A stretch of DNA of 64,000 bases, from NCBI RefSeq assembly GCF_900406815.1, contig NZ_OVCN01000010.1, positions 62,001 to 126,000 of the forward strand, given 5' to 3'. A model generated the notes under the pieces. That model saw only the letters and a list, made by a program, of their open reading frames with translations. It ran no database searches and was not told the origin of the DNA. Of this stretch, positions 17,800 to 26,226 are shown one piece after another. The position numbers and the translations under genes were made by a program. Position 1 is the first letter of the stretch. Every line of letters starts with the position of its first letter. The DNA comes from Acinetobacter haemolyticus (GTDB taxonomy: Bacteria; Pseudomonadota; Gammaproteobacteria; Pseudomonadales; Moraxellaceae).

Positions 17800-18765
17800 A
17801 TGAAGAAAGTCGTTGTATTTAGTCAAATTGATCAAGACGTTTTAGCGCGCTTACAACAAAGTTATCAGGTTGTGGTTCTCAACCCTAAACTAGGGGATAT
17901 TAACGAGCAAATCCGTACTGAAGTCGTTGACGCAGATGCCATGATTGGTGCAGGACGTTTACTCAATGAAAGTAATTTAGCGCCTGCACAAAAACTAAAA
18001 ATCATTTCGACTGTTTCAGTTGGCTATGACAACTATGATGTTGAGTACCTAAATCAAAGAAAAATTTGGCTTGCGAATACGCCACATGTATTGACTGAAA
18101 CAACAGCGGATTTAGCTTTTAGTCTGCTACTCAGTGCAGCGCGTAAGATTCCACACTTAGATAGTTGGACCAAGCAAGGACAATGGAAACGAACAGTACC
18201 AACGGATCAATTTGGTGTGGATGTTTTCGGTAAAACCCTCGGTATTATTGGATTAGGTCATATTGGTGCAGCCATTGCACGTCGCGGTTTTTATGGTTTC
18301 AATATGAACATCTTGTATCATAACCGCCGTGAAAAAATCGAAGTTGCTCAAGCCGTTAATGCGCAATATCGAGAATTAGATCAATTATTACAACAATCTG
18401 ATTTTGTCGTGGTTGCTGTGGATCTAAATAATGAGTCAAAAGCACTGATGGGTGAAGCACAATTTGATCTCATGCAAAAACATGCGGTGTTCGTGAATAT
18501 TGCACGTGGTTCAGTGGTTGATGAAGATGCACTTATTCAGGCATTGCAACAAAATAAAATCTTTGCAGCAGGTTTGGATGTCTATGCAAAAGAACCTTTG
18601 CAAGACTCCCCATTGTTTGAGCTTGCAAATGTAGTCACTGCACCACATATCGGTTCAGCTACTTTGGAAACACGCCAAAAGATGGTGAATCTCGCTTATC
18701 AAAACCTGATTGATGCTTTAGAAGATCGCGTACCCCGTTATTTAGTCAATCCAAAATTTGAATAA
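17800..18765 (+). CDS. D-2-hydroxyacid dehydrogenase (GhrB/hydroxypyruvate reductase-like)
   Basis: NAD(P)H-dependent reductase of 2-ketoacids (321 aa). It has the family order: substrate domain, TTADLAFSLLLSAARKI, Rossmann loop GLGHIGAAIARRG, catalytic Arg in VNIARGSVVDEDAL, Glu in AGLDVYAKEPL and catalytic His in TAPHIGSAT. It is closest in look to GhrB/gluconate 2-ketoreductase proteins; whether it prefers glyoxylate, hydroxypyruvate or 2-ketogluconate is not visible. The ATG at 17800 starts the conserved domain; the frame is open further upstream inside the preceding gene, but that is overlap noise. Confidence 0.88.
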   Translation: MKKVVVFSQIDQDVLARLQQSYQVVVLNPKLGDINEQIRTEVVDADAMIGAGRLLNESNLAPAQKLKIISTVSVGYDNYDVEYLNQRKIWLANTPHVLTETTADLAFSLLLSAARKIPHLDSWTKQGQWKRTVPTDQFGVDVFGKTLGIIGLGHIGAAIARRGFYGFNMNILYHNRREKIEVAQAVNAQYRELDQLLQQSDFVVVAVDLNNESKALMGEAQFDLMQKHAVFVNIARGSVVDEDALIQALQQNKIFAAGLDVYAKEPLQDSPLFELANVVTAPHIGSATLETRQKMVNLAYQNLIDALEDRVPRYLVNPKFE

Positions 18766-18860
18766 TTGCTTACAACTTGATTGCTGATTAATTGTACTCA
18801 ACTATCTTTTTAGTCTGATTAATATTGATACACTTGCGCCCTTTGTGATTTGGTCTTGGG

Positions 18861-19454
18861 GTGCGTGTGTTCGAGAAATTAGCTGAGCAGAGTTTAGGCT
18901 TAATGGGGTGGGAAATTGACAATCATTGGGATTTGGATATTGATCAATGTGTCATGATTGCAGCACCACATACCAGTAATTGGGATGCGTTATATGCCCG
19001 TTTAGCGCTTAAAGCGTTAGGAGTGAATGTTCGTCTAACGATTAAAGATAGTTATATGAAATTTCCTTTTGGCCCATTTGTACGCGCAATGGGAGGGATT
19101 GGAATTGATCGCAGTGTGAAACAACAAGATCAACAGCGACCTAGTATGGTTCAGCTCATGAGTGATTTGTTTAAAACCCATCCTAAACTTGTGATGCTCG
19201 TCACTCCAGAAGGAACTCGTGCTAAACAAGAACAATGGAAAACAGGGTTTTACCATGTGGCTGTGGCAGCAGGTGTGCCAATTGCACTGGCTTATATGGA
19301 CTATGCCAAGAAAAAAACAGGGGTTGGAAAAATTGTCTATCCCTCAGGTGACTATGAAAAAGATATGTCAGAAATCATGGCATTTTATGAAAATATTCAC
19401 GCAAAATTTCCAGAGAAATTTAGTGTAGACCAACGCTATACATCCAGCAAATAA
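18861..19454 (+). CDS. 1-acyl-glycerol-3-phosphate acyltransferase-like (PlsC family)
   Basis: 197-aa acyltransferase with the HX4D motif in APHTSNWDALYAR and the glycerophosphate-binding-type motif VTPEGTRAKQEQWKTGFYHVA (EGTR). It lacks long membrane segments, like the small soluble PlsC-related proteins found beside lipid genes. The substrate could be lysophospholipid or another acyl acceptor. The start is GTG; 18861 is given, but the GTG at 18867 is better spaced from GGGG (18854-18857). Confidence 0.82.
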   Translation: MRVFEKLAEQSLGLMGWEIDNHWDLDIDQCVMIAAPHTSNWDALYARLALKALGVNVRLTIKDSYMKFPFGPFVRAMGGIGIDRSVKQQDQQRPSMVQLMSDLFKTHPKLVMLVTPEGTRAKQEQWKTGFYHVAVAAGVPIALAYMDYAKKKTGVGKIVYPSGDYEKDMSEIMAFYENIHAKFPEKFSVDQRYTSSK

Positions 19455-19480
19455 TCTACATTTGATTGTTCGGATATAAA

Positions 19481-19503
19481 AGAAGACAGGAAAGCTGTCT
19501 TCT
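19481..19503 (+). terminator. Hairpin after the PlsC-family gene
   Basis: The nine-bp stem AGAAGACAG/CTGTCTTCT has the loop GAAAG; the T tail is weak. Confidence 0.6.
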
Positions 19504-19578
19504 ATAACACTTTGTTGCAAATTCTTCTCATTTTCGATGTTATATTAATTTTCTCCATTAGAATCATAGAGAAACCAC

Positions 19579-21021
19579 TTGAGATCGCTGCTACTCGCAT
19601 GTGGCTTAATTGCCACCACTCAAATTAGCCACACTCAGATTTTCTTGCCATCTCAAACAACGGGACAAACAGAAGTGCCTGATATTGGCAGCGGCGTTGG
19701 TTTGCTTGATCAACAAAAAGAAAAATTTATTGGTGAAAAAGTATATCGACAAGTGCATCGTCAAATGCCAACCATTCAAGATGCTTGGTTAGAAGATCAA
19801 TTTCTACAGGTTTTCTCAGGGATTCTTAGTCAAACTCAACTTGGGCAACCAATTGGTCTTATCGTTATTAAAGATCCTCAAATTAATGCTTTCGCTGTAC
19901 CAGGTGGATTATTTGCCCTGAACACGGGTTTGATTACATCAGCAAAAAATTTAGATGAAATCGCGGGTGTTATGGCGCACGAAATTGCCCATGTTACTCA
20001 ACGTCATTATAGTCGCTCACAAGAAGCATTTAAGGGGCAGGGACTACTTGCTCTCGCTGGTATTCTTGTTGGTGCAGCGATTGCATCACAAGCAGATGGT
20101 GATGTTGGATCTGCTGTGATGATGGGAACGCAAGCTGCATTGATCGATAAACAACTCAGCTATAGTCGTAATCAGGAGCGTGAGGCAGATCGTATTGGTA
20201 TGCAATTTATGTATGCCGCAGGATATAACCCACAAAGCATGGCAGATTATTTTGAAACCATGCATCGCGCGACCAGTCGAGTGAGTTTTTTACCAGACTT
20301 CTGGTTGACCCACCCATTAACCACCGAACGTATGAGTGAAGCTCGTTTACGTGCCAATCAATTACCCCGGGTTAAACCTAAAATTTATGATCTCGATTTT
20401 GAAATACTGAAATGGTATACCACCGTTACGTCTAATCAAGCCAACGAAATTCAGTTATTAGCATTAGCAAGTCAAAAAAATACTGCAGCTCAACTGGCAC
20501 TGAGTAAATTTTATCTTGAACAAGGTGATTATACCCAAGCTCAGGCAAATCTTGATTTGGTCAAAAATAGATTAAAGTCACACGTATTGGTGCCTTTGAT
20601 CCAAACTGATATTTATCTAGGTCAAAATAAATTAGCACAAGCACATGATGCGATTAGTTCAATTCAAAAAACCATGCCTGAAAATAGAGCTTTGTCCTAT
20701 AAGTTTGCTGAAGTATTGATTCGACAGGGGCAGGTAGCACAAGCGCAAAGTTTAGTGCAGCGCTTCATCCATAAAAATCAGAGAGATATTCAAGGTTGGG
20801 CACTATTGCAACGTGCTGCAAATTTAGATAAAGAGTTACCATTACAAGCTGTCAATGTCTTATGTTATCGTGCAGAGGTTGAGTATTGGTCTGGTTATGA
20901 AGAGAATGCGATTAAGTCATTGCTTCATGCGCAACGATTGGCAAAAGGTAATATGGCAATGTCTGCAAAAATTGATGCACGCTTAAAACAAATGCAAGAT
21001 GACCGCCGTAGAAAAATTTAA
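19579..21021 (+). CDS. M48 metalloprotease with TPR domain (BepA-like)
   Basis: Periplasmic zinc protease/chaperone of the BepA type, involved in outer-membrane protein and LptD quality control in E. coli. 480 aa: N-terminal signal peptide (LLLACGLIATTQISHTQ), M48 domain with HEIAH (His134, Glu135, His138) and third ligand Glu202 in NQEREADRIG, then a C-terminal TPR-like helical half (about 290-475). The start is TTG at 19579: the same frame has a TAG only 12 bases upstream, and no ATG precedes the signal sequence. It probably begins its own transcript and may be followed by the GFA gene. Confidence 0.9.
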   Translation: MRSLLLACGLIATTQISHTQIFLPSQTTGQTEVPDIGSGVGLLDQQKEKFIGEKVYRQVHRQMPTIQDAWLEDQFLQVFSGILSQTQLGQPIGLIVIKDPQINAFAVPGGLFALNTGLITSAKNLDEIAGVMAHEIAHVTQRHYSRSQEAFKGQGLLALAGILVGAAIASQADGDVGSAVMMGTQAALIDKQLSYSRNQEREADRIGMQFMYAAGYNPQSMADYFETMHRATSRVSFLPDFWLTHPLTTERMSEARLRANQLPRVKPKIYDLDFEILKWYTTVTSNQANEIQLLALASQKNTAAQLALSKFYLEQGDYTQAQANLDLVKNRLKSHVLVPLIQTDIYLGQNKLAQAHDAISSIQKTMPENRALSYKFAEVLIRQGQVAQAQSLVQRFIHKNQRDIQGWALLQRAANLDKELPLQAVNVLCYRAEVEYWSGYEENAIKSLLHAQRLAKGNMAMSAKIDARLKQMQDDRRRKI

Positions 21022-21063
21022 TTCTAATTAGAAAAAGTGTAAAGATTTAAGGAGGGGAAAAGC

Positions 21064-21429
21064 ATGGTTAAAGGACAATGCCTATGTGGGGCTGTGCAAT
21101 ATCAATATCATGCAGAGATCGAAAATAGTATCTTGTGTTATTGCCAACACTGTCAGCAAGCACAAGGTGCATTTGCGGGTTGGAATAGCCCACTTGATCA
21201 AAGTAAGTTTGAGTTTGTGAAGGGGCGAGATCAACTTAAAGAATATTTCCATACACCCAATAAAGCACGCGTTTTTTGTCAGCAATGTGGTAGTCCAATT
21301 TATTCGTATCGTACTGACTTGCCCAATGTGATCCGATTGCGTCTAGGCACTGTGACTGAGGGGCATATCCCAGCGCCGACAGAAGAATTTTTTACCGAGC
21401 ATAAGCCAAAATTTATTGAAGTAAGATAA
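21064..21429 (+). CDS. GFA/CENP-V-domain zinc protein
   Basis: 121-aa protein of the glutathione-dependent formaldehyde-activating (GFA) family. Zinc ligands: GQCLCGAVQY, CYCQHCQQAQGAFAGW and VFCQQCGSPIYS. Most family members do not act on formaldehyde, so the substrate is unknown. It has a near-perfect Shine-Dalgarno, AAGGAGGGGAAAAGC. Confidence 0.88.
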   Translation: MVKGQCLCGAVQYQYHAEIENSILCYCQHCQQAQGAFAGWNSPLDQSKFEFVKGRDQLKEYFHTPNKARVFCQQCGSPIYSYRTDLPNVIRLRLGTVTEGHIPAPTEEFFTEHKPKFIEVR

Positions 21430-21465
21430 TATGGCAGGCTTGAGCGTTAAAGAAGTTAGAAATTG

Positions 21466-21825
21466 ATGAAGAAAATTATTGTTTTTATTTGTGCAGTTGG
21501 TTTTATGGGGATTTGTTCAGCGGCTTCAGTTGAACAATATGTACGTACAGTAGAAAAAATAACGACAACTTATGCGCAAGATATGCGGAACTTTCTGCGT
21601 AGTTTAGATCCACAACTTTCACATTTTACGCCTGCACAACAGGCTAAATACTGTGCCATTGTGAATCAATATGTTCAAGACTCTTATGCAGCAATTGAAA
21701 AGAATAGATCACAATTACCGAGAGAGTATGCCAGTATGACCAAGCAAAATGTGATTGAGCAAGTCACTGAGTCAAAGGAAATGCAAATGCTGAAAAAATA
21801 TAATATTCAGTGTGAATTTAAATAA
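21466..21825 (+). CDS. Small secreted protein of unknown function
   Basis: About 119 aa, starting MKKIIVFICAVGFMGICSAA (signal peptide, cleavage after SAA). The mature part is helical and charged with two cysteines (AKYCAIVNQY and C-terminal IQCEFK), compatible with one periplasmic disulfide. I recognise no family. The ATG at 21466 is preceded by an in-frame TTG. It is followed by a hairpin and a convergent yqeY gene. Confidence 0.7.
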   Translation: MKKIIVFICAVGFMGICSAASVEQYVRTVEKITTTYAQDMRNFLRSLDPQLSHFTPAQQAKYCAIVNQYVQDSYAAIEKNRSQLPREYASMTKQNVIEQVTESKEMQMLKKYNIQCEFK

Positions 21826-21837
21826 TCGAAAAACTTT

Positions 21838-21866
21838 GGGTTCATTGTTGCAATGAATCCAATTTT
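21838..21866. terminator. Hairpin between convergent genes
   Basis: The stem GGGTTCATT/AATGAATCC (one G-T pair) has the loop GTTGC and is followed by AATTTTAC. Confidence 0.6.
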
Positions 21867-21900
21867 ACAAAATAGGGAATATAAATGAGGGTTAAGCAGA

Positions 21901-22347
21901 TTAGCTTAATTTTGCTTTGATTTTAGCAGATACTTGTGAAGGATCGGCACGCCCGGCTATGATCGGACGTAGAGAATTCATCACCTTACCCATATCTTTC
22001 ATGCTAGTAGCTTCTTGAGCAGCAATCGTTTGCTCAATGATAGAATCAAGTTCTTCCTCAGTCATAGCTGCTGGTAGAAATTGAGAAATAACCTCAACTT
22101 CGGCTTGTTCTTTACTAGCTAAATCATCTCGACCAGCGCCAGAAAAGGCTTTGATCGATTCTTTACGTTGTTTAATTTGCTTTTCAATGACCGCAAGAAC
22201 CTGAGCATCGTCAAGCTCAATGCGCTCATCGACTTCGATTTGCTTAATTGCTGCTTGTAGACCGCGAATGACCGTTACTGTTGCCATATCTTTGGCACGC
22301 ATTGAATTTTTTAATACGTCAGTAATTTGGTTTTTTAAAGTCGTCAT
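21901..22347 (-). CDS. GatB/YqeY-domain protein
   Basis: 148-aa YqeY-family protein, sharing the tail domain of the tRNA amidotransferase subunit GatB. Typical features: LKNSMRAKDMATVTVIRGLQAAIKQIEVD, IEKQIKQRKESIKAF and the end VMNSLRPIIAGRADPSQVSAKIKAKL. The function of the free-standing domain is not established. The ATG at 22347 is chosen over a TTG at 22365. It lies 29 bp downstream of rpsU in the same direction, the usual rpsU-yqeY operon. Confidence 0.92.
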   Translation of the reverse strand: MTTLKNQITDVLKNSMRAKDMATVTVIRGLQAAIKQIEVDERIELDDAQVLAVIEKQIKQRKESIKAFSGAGRDDLASKEQAEVEVISQFLPAAMTEEELDSIIEQTIAAQEATSMKDMGKVMNSLRPIIAGRADPSQVSAKIKAKLS

Positions 22348-22376
22348 AGTCTTTTCAGCAGTCAATCACAAATTAA

Positions 22377-22592
22377 TTAGTAAAGGCGAGTAGTACGTAC
22401 AGATTCGCGAGACAATTTCTTTTGGTAACGCTTAACTGCAGCAGCTTTTTTACGCTTACGTTCTTGAGTTGGTTTCTCATAGAATTCGCGCTTACGAACG
22501 TCAGCTAAAACACCCGCTTTTTCGCATGAACGCTTGAAACGACGGATAGCTACGTCTACTGGTTCGCCTTCTTTCAACTTAACTTGTGGCAT
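22377..22592 (-). CDS. rpsU: 30S ribosomal protein S21
   Basis: 71-aa small-subunit protein S21: [27 protein letters not shown]..., [34 protein letters not shown] lies seven bases before the ATG. It is divergent from tsaD and upstream of yqeY, the standard macromolecular-synthesis neighbourhood. Confidence 0.98.
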   Translation of the reverse strand: MPQVKLKEGEPVDVAIRRFKRSCEKAGVLADVRKREFYEKPTQERKRKKAAAVKRYQKKLSRESVRTTRLY

Positions 22593-22736
22593 GTAAAATC
22601 CTCTAAGATTATGGATAAGATCTAACGCACAATGCACTAGATCGCAAGTGAAGGTCAGTATTTTACTCATTTACAACTCAGATCACAAGTCTATAATAGC
22701 TTCGATATTATTTTTGATCGTTGTAAAGGCAGTTTA

Positions 22737-23744
22737 ATGATAGTTTTGGGCTTAGAAACTTCGTGTGATGAAACTGGGTTAGCACTCTATGATAGCGAAC
22801 TCGGCTTGCGTGGACAGGTTCTCTATAGCCAAATTAAACTTCATGCAGAATATGGGGGTGTTGTTCCTGAATTGGCATCACGTGATCATGTTCGTAAAAT
22901 GATTCCTCTAATGAATCAACTGCTTGAACAAAGTGGTGTGCAAAAACACGAAATTGATGCAGTTGCTTATACACGTGGTCCTGGCTTAATGGGTGCCTTG
23001 ATGACAGGTGCGTTATTTGGACGTACTTTGGCTTTTGCTTTAAATAAACCTGCCATCGGTGTACATCATATGGAAGGTCATATGCTTGCTCCATTACTTT
23101 CAGAAACACCACCAGAATTTCCTTTTGTTGCCTTATTGGTTTCAGGCGGACATACACAATTGATGGCGGCTTATGGCATCGGTCAATATGAGTTACTGGG
23201 TGAGTCGATTGATGATGCCGCAGGTGAGGCTTTCGATAAAGTCGCAAAAATGATGAAGCTTCCTTACCCAGGTGGACCCAATATTGCCAAGTTGGCTTTA
23301 AATGGTGATGCTCAGGCTTTTGATTTTCCTCGCCCAATTTTACATCAAGGTCTGGATTTTTCATTTAGTGGTTTAAAAACCGCGGTTTCTGTCCAGCTTA
23401 AGAAACTTGGTGAAGAAAATCGTGATGCCGATATTGCTGCCTCTTTCCAAGAAGCAGTGGTTGATACCCTAACTAAAAAATCAGTAAAAGCTTTAAAACA
23501 AACAGGTTTAAAGCGATTAGTGATTGCTGGAGGGGTGAGTGCCAATGTGCGATTACGTGAACAATTGGAAGCTTCCCTGAAAAAGATTAAAGCTCAAGTT
23601 TATTATGCAGAGCCTGCACTATGTACCGATAATGGTGCAATGATTGCTTTTGCAGGCTATCAGCGTTTAAAAGCGGGACAGCAAGATGGTTTAGCTGTAA
23701 CCACGACGCCACGTTGGCCGATGACTGAGTTGAAACCAACCTAA
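22737..23744 (+). CDS. tsaD: tRNA N6-adenosine threonylcarbamoyltransferase TsaD
   Basis: Catalytic subunit for t6A37 modification of ANN-decoding tRNAs, acting with TsaB, TsaE and TsaC products elsewhere. 335 aa with the family start [19 protein letters not shown], metal-binding [30 protein letters not shown] and [11 protein letters not shown], ending [16 protein letters not shown]. It is divergent from rpsU; the intergenic region (22593-22736) must hold both promoters. Confidence 0.97.
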   Translation: MIVLGLETSCDETGLALYDSELGLRGQVLYSQIKLHAEYGGVVPELASRDHVRKMIPLMNQLLEQSGVQKHEIDAVAYTRGPGLMGALMTGALFGRTLAFALNKPAIGVHHMEGHMLAPLLSETPPEFPFVALLVSGGHTQLMAAYGIGQYELLGESIDDAAGEAFDKVAKMMKLPYPGGPNIAKLALNGDAQAFDFPRPILHQGLDFSFSGLKTAVSVQLKKLGEENRDADIAASFQEAVVDTLTKKSVKALKQTGLKRLVIAGGVSANVRLREQLEASLKKIKAQVYYAEPALCTDNGAMIAFAGYQRLKAGQQDGLAVTTTPRWPMTELKPT

Positions 23745-23780
23745 ATTAAACGCATTCCTTTGATCGGTTGTGAGGCGATA

Positions 23781-23826
23781 AGTAAATCAGAGAGATCTCT
23801 GGATTTACTGAACTATTCTTATTTTT
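23781..23826 (+). terminator. Imperfect hairpin after tsaD
   Basis: The outer arms AGTAAATC and GATTTACT, with the inner self-complementary AGAGATCTCT, form a bulged stem. T-rich sequence (ATTCTTATTTTT) follows. Confidence 0.5.
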
Positions 23827-23941
23827 AAAAGTCAGATTCTTGATTGATATCAATAGCGGGTTTGTTCTTAACGCTATCGTATTAAAGTATTGAATATATT
23901 ATTTATTTTGATGAGTTAAAACTCATTGCGGAGTATAGACG

Positions 23942-24445
23942 TTGAAAATTTCTTATATTTTTACCTGTGGCCGATTAGAATCTTTATTTAAGATTCTATG
24001 CCTCACTCAAAAAGGTGAGGAGACGGTTGCATCAAAAGAAAAAGTAATAGAACAGTATAGAAAAGATATCGCTTTAGGGCGTCCATTTGAAGAAACTGAA
24101 CTTTATCAATTGATTGAACAAAGTGAAGAGAAAATTGTCATCAATCGTTTAAGCAATATTCTTCGAGAAAAACCAGTTCAGCAGAAGAAAGACTTTGATG
24201 CAGACGAATATAGAACGGGCGCATGGTCTGAGTTTAATGATTATAAGTTAGCTGTACGATTTTCTAATGCAAAAACTGAGTTAAGTGAAAAACACTTTGA
24301 AAAGACAGGTGAATACATGACCAGTCGTGGCATTGCGAAATTAACGGGTTTCAATCCAGCGAATATCAAAAATATGTTGCAGCATAAAAGAAGTGTGGTG
24401 AGAAAAATGCTGACGATCTTAGAGAAATTAGCAAAAGAGTATTGA
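23942..24445 (+). CDS. Conserved unknown protein with C-terminal HTH-like region
   Basis: 167-aa soluble protein that I do not recognise. The last 50 residues (MTSRGIAKLTGFNPANIKNMLQHKRSVVRKMLTILEKLAKEY) look like a DNA-binding helix-turn-helix with a basic recognition helix, so a regulatory role is possible. The middle is acidic and helical. The start is uncertain: the only upstream start codon in frame is the TTG at 23942, with GGAG ten bases before it. It is followed by a strong terminator, so it is a single-gene unit. Confidence 0.6.
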   Translation: MKISYIFTCGRLESLFKILCLTQKGEETVASKEKVIEQYRKDIALGRPFEETELYQLIEQSEEKIVINRLSNILREKPVQQKKDFDADEYRTGAWSEFNDYKLAVRFSNAKTELSEKHFEKTGEYMTSRGIAKLTGFNPANIKNMLQHKRSVVRKMLTILEKLAKEY

Positions 24446-24460
24446 TACCCCAATCTCACC

Positions 24461-24496
24461 ATGAATGCAGAAAATTTTTTCTGCATTCATTTTTAA
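24461..24496. terminator. Strong bidirectional terminator
   Basis: The 14-bp stem ATGAATGCAGAAAA/TTTTCTGCATTCAT lies between convergent genes, with Ts on the plus strand. Confidence 0.85.
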
Positions 24497-24541
24497 ATTT
24501 AGCTTTCGATACTTATAAAATTGTAGCCTATTTGCGCAAGC

Positions 24542-25465
24542 CTAATTGGAATTGGGTTGAGGTGCTTTGGAAAGCACGGCTAAACATACAAAAATCAAAA
24601 TCATACCTATCCAACCAATCGGTGCTAATCGCTCGCCCACCAGCAATACTGCAAACAGTGCTGCAACAAGCGGTTCAAATAAAGTAAGCGTGGTTGCGGT
24701 GCTGGCAGAAATTGTTTTTAAAGCATAGCCAAATAACAGATAACCGAGAAACATCGGAATAAGCATCATATAGCCGACAACATAGAGGTTAATCGGTTCA
24801 TCAAATAGATTAGATCCTGTAAAAAACAATGTAGGCAATAAAATTAAAGCACCAAATCCAAAGATTAATCCCATGGAGGCTTTAGAGTCGACGCCACGAT
24901 CAATCATTTTCTTGGCAGCCCATGAATATAAAGAATAGGTAAGTGCTGCAATCAATCCAAGAATAATCCCAAGGGCTTTCTGATCAGCAGCAATACTTTG
25001 GGCTGATCCTTGTGAGTGTGATTCACCAATGGACAAAAGTAATACACCGATAACGCCAAAAATGAAGCTGATAAACCATTGCTTTGAAAGTGATTTTTTA
25101 TCAAAAAACTTTTCTAGAAGTGCTGTGAATAAAGGCGCTGAACCGATCGAAATGACTGTGCCTATGGTAATGCCAGCCATTCGCATCGATGAATAAAAAG
25201 CCAATGGATAAATAGCGACAGAAATTACGCCAACTAAGAGTATGGGTAAATAGCTACGGATCTGGGGTAAATGACCGAGAATATTTCTATGTGCCAGTAA
25301 GGCTTGTAACAGTCCACCTCCACCCATTGCAATCGCTCCAATCGCTAAAGGACTCAAGTTGGGTGCATAAGATGCAGCCGTACCTGTCGTTCCCCATAAA
25401 ATTGAAGCGACTAAAACTGCGATAAATCCATAATGTGGACTGAGGTTTAATGCTGCACTTTTCAA
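24542..25465 (-). CDS. EamA/DMT-family exporter
   Basis: Ten-TM inner-membrane transporter (307 aa) made of two EamA repeats; the first begins FIAVLVASILWGTTGTAASYAP and the second ends near ALFAVLLVGERLAPIGWIGMILIFVCLAVL (GE..P...G element). Family members export amino acids or drugs; the substrate is not visible. Its start overlaps the end of the TetR gene by 4 bp (ATGA), so the regulator and transporter form one operon. Confidence 0.9.
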   Translation of the reverse strand: MKSAALNLSPHYGFIAVLVASILWGTTGTAASYAPNLSPLAIGAIAMGGGGLLQALLAHRNILGHLPQIRSYLPILLVGVISVAIYPLAFYSSMRMAGITIGTVISIGSAPLFTALLEKFFDKKSLSKQWFISFIFGVIGVLLLSIGESHSQGSAQSIAADQKALGIILGLIAALTYSLYSWAAKKMIDRGVDSKASMGLIFGFGALILLPTLFFTGSNLFDEPINLYVVGYMMLIPMFLGYLLFGYALKTISASTATTLTLFEPLVAALFAVLLVGERLAPIGWIGMILIFVCLAVLSKAPQPNSN

Positions 25466-26040
25466 TTTGAAATCTCTTGTTCTAATAGGGTCTGAGCCAT
25501 TTGTCTGGCAGCAAAAACTTTTGTGCTTGAACTTTCCAATCCTGCCAGGACGATAGAACCCTCTAGAAGAAAAGAAAGTAAAAGAGAAAGCTGTTTGACT
25601 TTTTCATCATTGGCAATAAATTGGCTTAGATGCTGTGCCACGATACTTTCAACTTCATCTTTATGTCTTTTCACAGCTAAACGTTCTGGACTGTGAGCAG
25701 GAAATTCTGCTGCGGCATTGAGTAGTCCACAACCACGAAAACCATTTTCGTAAGCAAATTCAGCATGATCTTGATAGGCATCAAAAACAGCAAGTACTCC
25801 TTCGATAGGTGATTGGATCGTTGCTTTTCTTTTTTCGTATAAATCTAACCATTCCTGATGACGAGCTTCGATATAGTAAGTCACCAGTTCGGATTTGGTT
25901 TTGAAATTGTTATACAGCGACATTTTTGCGACATTGGCATTCTCAATGATGCTATTGATCCCTGTATTGTTAATCCCATCGTTATAAAACAATACAGAGG
26001 CTGTATCTAAGATTTTTTGTTTGGCAGATTTTGTACTCAT
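25462..26040 (-). CDS. TetR-family regulator
   Basis: 192-aa repressor: N-terminal HTH KILDTASVLFYNDGINNTGINSIIENANVAKMSLYNNFKTKSELVTYYIEAR, then a helical ligand-binding domain with VFDAYQDHAEFAYENGFRGCGLLNAAAEFP, as in the YxaF/LmrA-like subgroup. It is translationally coupled to the EamA transporter, which it most likely controls. An 8-bp-arm operator lies just ahead of the gene. Confidence 0.92.
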   Translation of the reverse strand: MSTKSAKQKILDTASVLFYNDGINNTGINSIIENANVAKMSLYNNFKTKSELVTYYIEARHQEWLDLYEKRKATIQSPIEGVLAVFDAYQDHAEFAYENGFRGCGLLNAAAEFPAHSPERLAVKRHKDEVESIVAQHLSQFIANDEKVKQLSLLLSFLLEGSIVLAGLESSSTKVFAARQMAQTLLEQEISN

Positions 26041-26050
26041 AAAAATATCT

Positions 26051-26074
26051 ATTAGGTATACCGATCTACCTAAT
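26051..26074. promoter_or_regulatory. Candidate TetR operator
   Basis: ATTAGGTA (26051-26058) and TACCTAAT (26067-26074) are perfect 8-bp inverted arms with an 8-base spacer. They lie 11 bp upstream of the TetR start, the expected place for autoregulation. Confidence 0.65.
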
Positions 26075-26165
26075 AATAAGTTGAACTTACTGAGTTATCA
26101 AGCGTGAATTTTTAAACAGGTCGTAATATTTTCTAGATATGAAATGGGGTGATGAATAAGAGTTG

Positions 26166-26195
26166 ATAAGTCTTTGAATAATTTCAAAGACTTAT
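26166..26195 (-). terminator. Hairpin after the lipocalin-like gene
   Basis: The 12-bp stem ATAAGTCTTTGA/TCAAAGACTTAT has a 6-base loop and lies 31 bp past the stop at 26227; the U-tail is weak. Confidence 0.55.
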
Positions 26196-26226
26196 TGCTT
26201 TGTGTAAGCTTGTAATGGACTTAAAC

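Noticed and set aside
22834-23364. Minus-strand 176-aa frame inside tsaD
   Set aside because: Shadow of a highly conserved gene; His/Gln-rich composition and no family features.
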